64,000 nucleotides of DNA, taken from assembly GCF_900113735.1 (NCBI RefSeq), contig NZ_FOQM01000008.1, positions 1 to 64,000 on the forward strand, given 5' to 3'. Under the pieces are notes generated by a model that did not search any database, was not told the DNA's origin, and saw only the letters and a program-made list of their open reading frames with translations. Origin of the DNA: Bradyrhizobium sp. Gha. GTDB taxonomy: Bacteria; Pseudomonadota; Alphaproteobacteria; Rhizobiales; Xanthobacteraceae. Positions 63,810 to 64,000 of the stretch are shown in pieces; positions within the stretch are counted from its first letter, which is position 1, and each line of letters begins with the position of its first letter. The position numbers were made by a program, and so were the translations under genes.

Positions 63810-64000
63810 ATGACAACTCGACTTGTCGAGCTGCCGGAAAAGCCAGGCAATCAAATCTCGCATCTCGAAGACGGCACAGTGTGCCTTCTCGTCTACCCCT
63901 TCACGCGCGAGTGCACGGACGCTGAACGCCAGCTGCTCGAGGTCGCCCCTCGGGCGCGAATTCTGTTCTACGCGGCTTACGACGCGCCCGTGCCGCATGG
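63810..64000 (+). CDS. Tail-associated protein, N-terminal part (cut by window end)
   Basis: At least 63 residues (MTTRLVELPEKPGNQISHLED and onward) are read into the right edge. The ATG at 63810 has a strong AAGGAGGA at 63796-63803. It follows the tail-collar gene by 12 bases, where chaperones or fibre-assembly genes are usually found. The function cannot be told. Confidence 0.65.
   Translation, partial: MTTRLVELPEKPGNQISHLEDGTVCLLVYPFTRECTDAERQLLEVAPRARILFYAAYDAPVPH

Overview
The window is a high-GC alphaproteobacterial chromosome segment, almost certainly Bradyrhizobium or a very close relative. The evidence is protein character and gene order: a 353-residue Mg-type HemB, LdtR-type MarR, two DUF3551 secreted proteins, PlsX-FabH-IhfA-MerR followed by tRNA-Pro, the order slt/dapA/mscL/smpB, and many intergenic palindromic repeats of the kind scattered through Bradyrhizobium genomes. 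No species call is attempted.

Positions 1-51.5 kb are ordinary core chromosome. Blocks in order: a lytic transglycosylase divergent from dapA-mscL-smpB; a peroxiredoxin facing a UDG/NYN pair; rpoZ and the (p)ppGpp enzyme rsh; the run pdxJ-acpS-lepB-rnc-era-(membrane protein)-recO-parC, with many start/stop overlaps; a GMC oxidoreductase; a sulfur/metal patch (YeeE transporter, rhodanese-ChrB fusion, a frameshifted metallo-hydrolase); transporters (EamA, two MFS, MntH with a probable Mur operator) and a class III cyclase; bpt, an RDD protein and hemB; ldtR with two small proteins; glyA-nrdR-ribD-ribE-ribH-nusB-thiL; hppA; a Bug-type binding protein; bamE; a cytochrome bc1 chaperone-like gene with the DUF177 gene; and plsX-fabH-ihfA-merR.

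At 51.39-51.47 kb a tRNA-Pro(GGG) marks the edge of an integrated element that runs off the right end of the window. It carries a tyrosine integrase (split by a one-base frameshift) with an excisionase-like gene reading toward the tRNA, a 254-residue protein with two AT-hook-like motifs, an AlpA-like regulator, a 904-residue primase-helicase, an inward-facing nucleotidyltransferase/P-loop kinase pair preceded by three copies of a 26-bp repeat, a Hin/Gin-class serine recombinase, an unidentified protein, and a tail-collar fibre gene followed by a truncated tail gene. No capsid or terminase gene is visible. The layout resembles either the early region of a prophage or a satellite (PICI-like) element. 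The nucleotidyltransferase-kinase cassette and its repeats are the best candidates for an undescribed system.

Two genes (the metallo-hydrolase at 23.9-24.7 kb and the integrase at 52.0-53.1 kb) are each broken by exactly one missing base, so either real decay or sequence error is possible.
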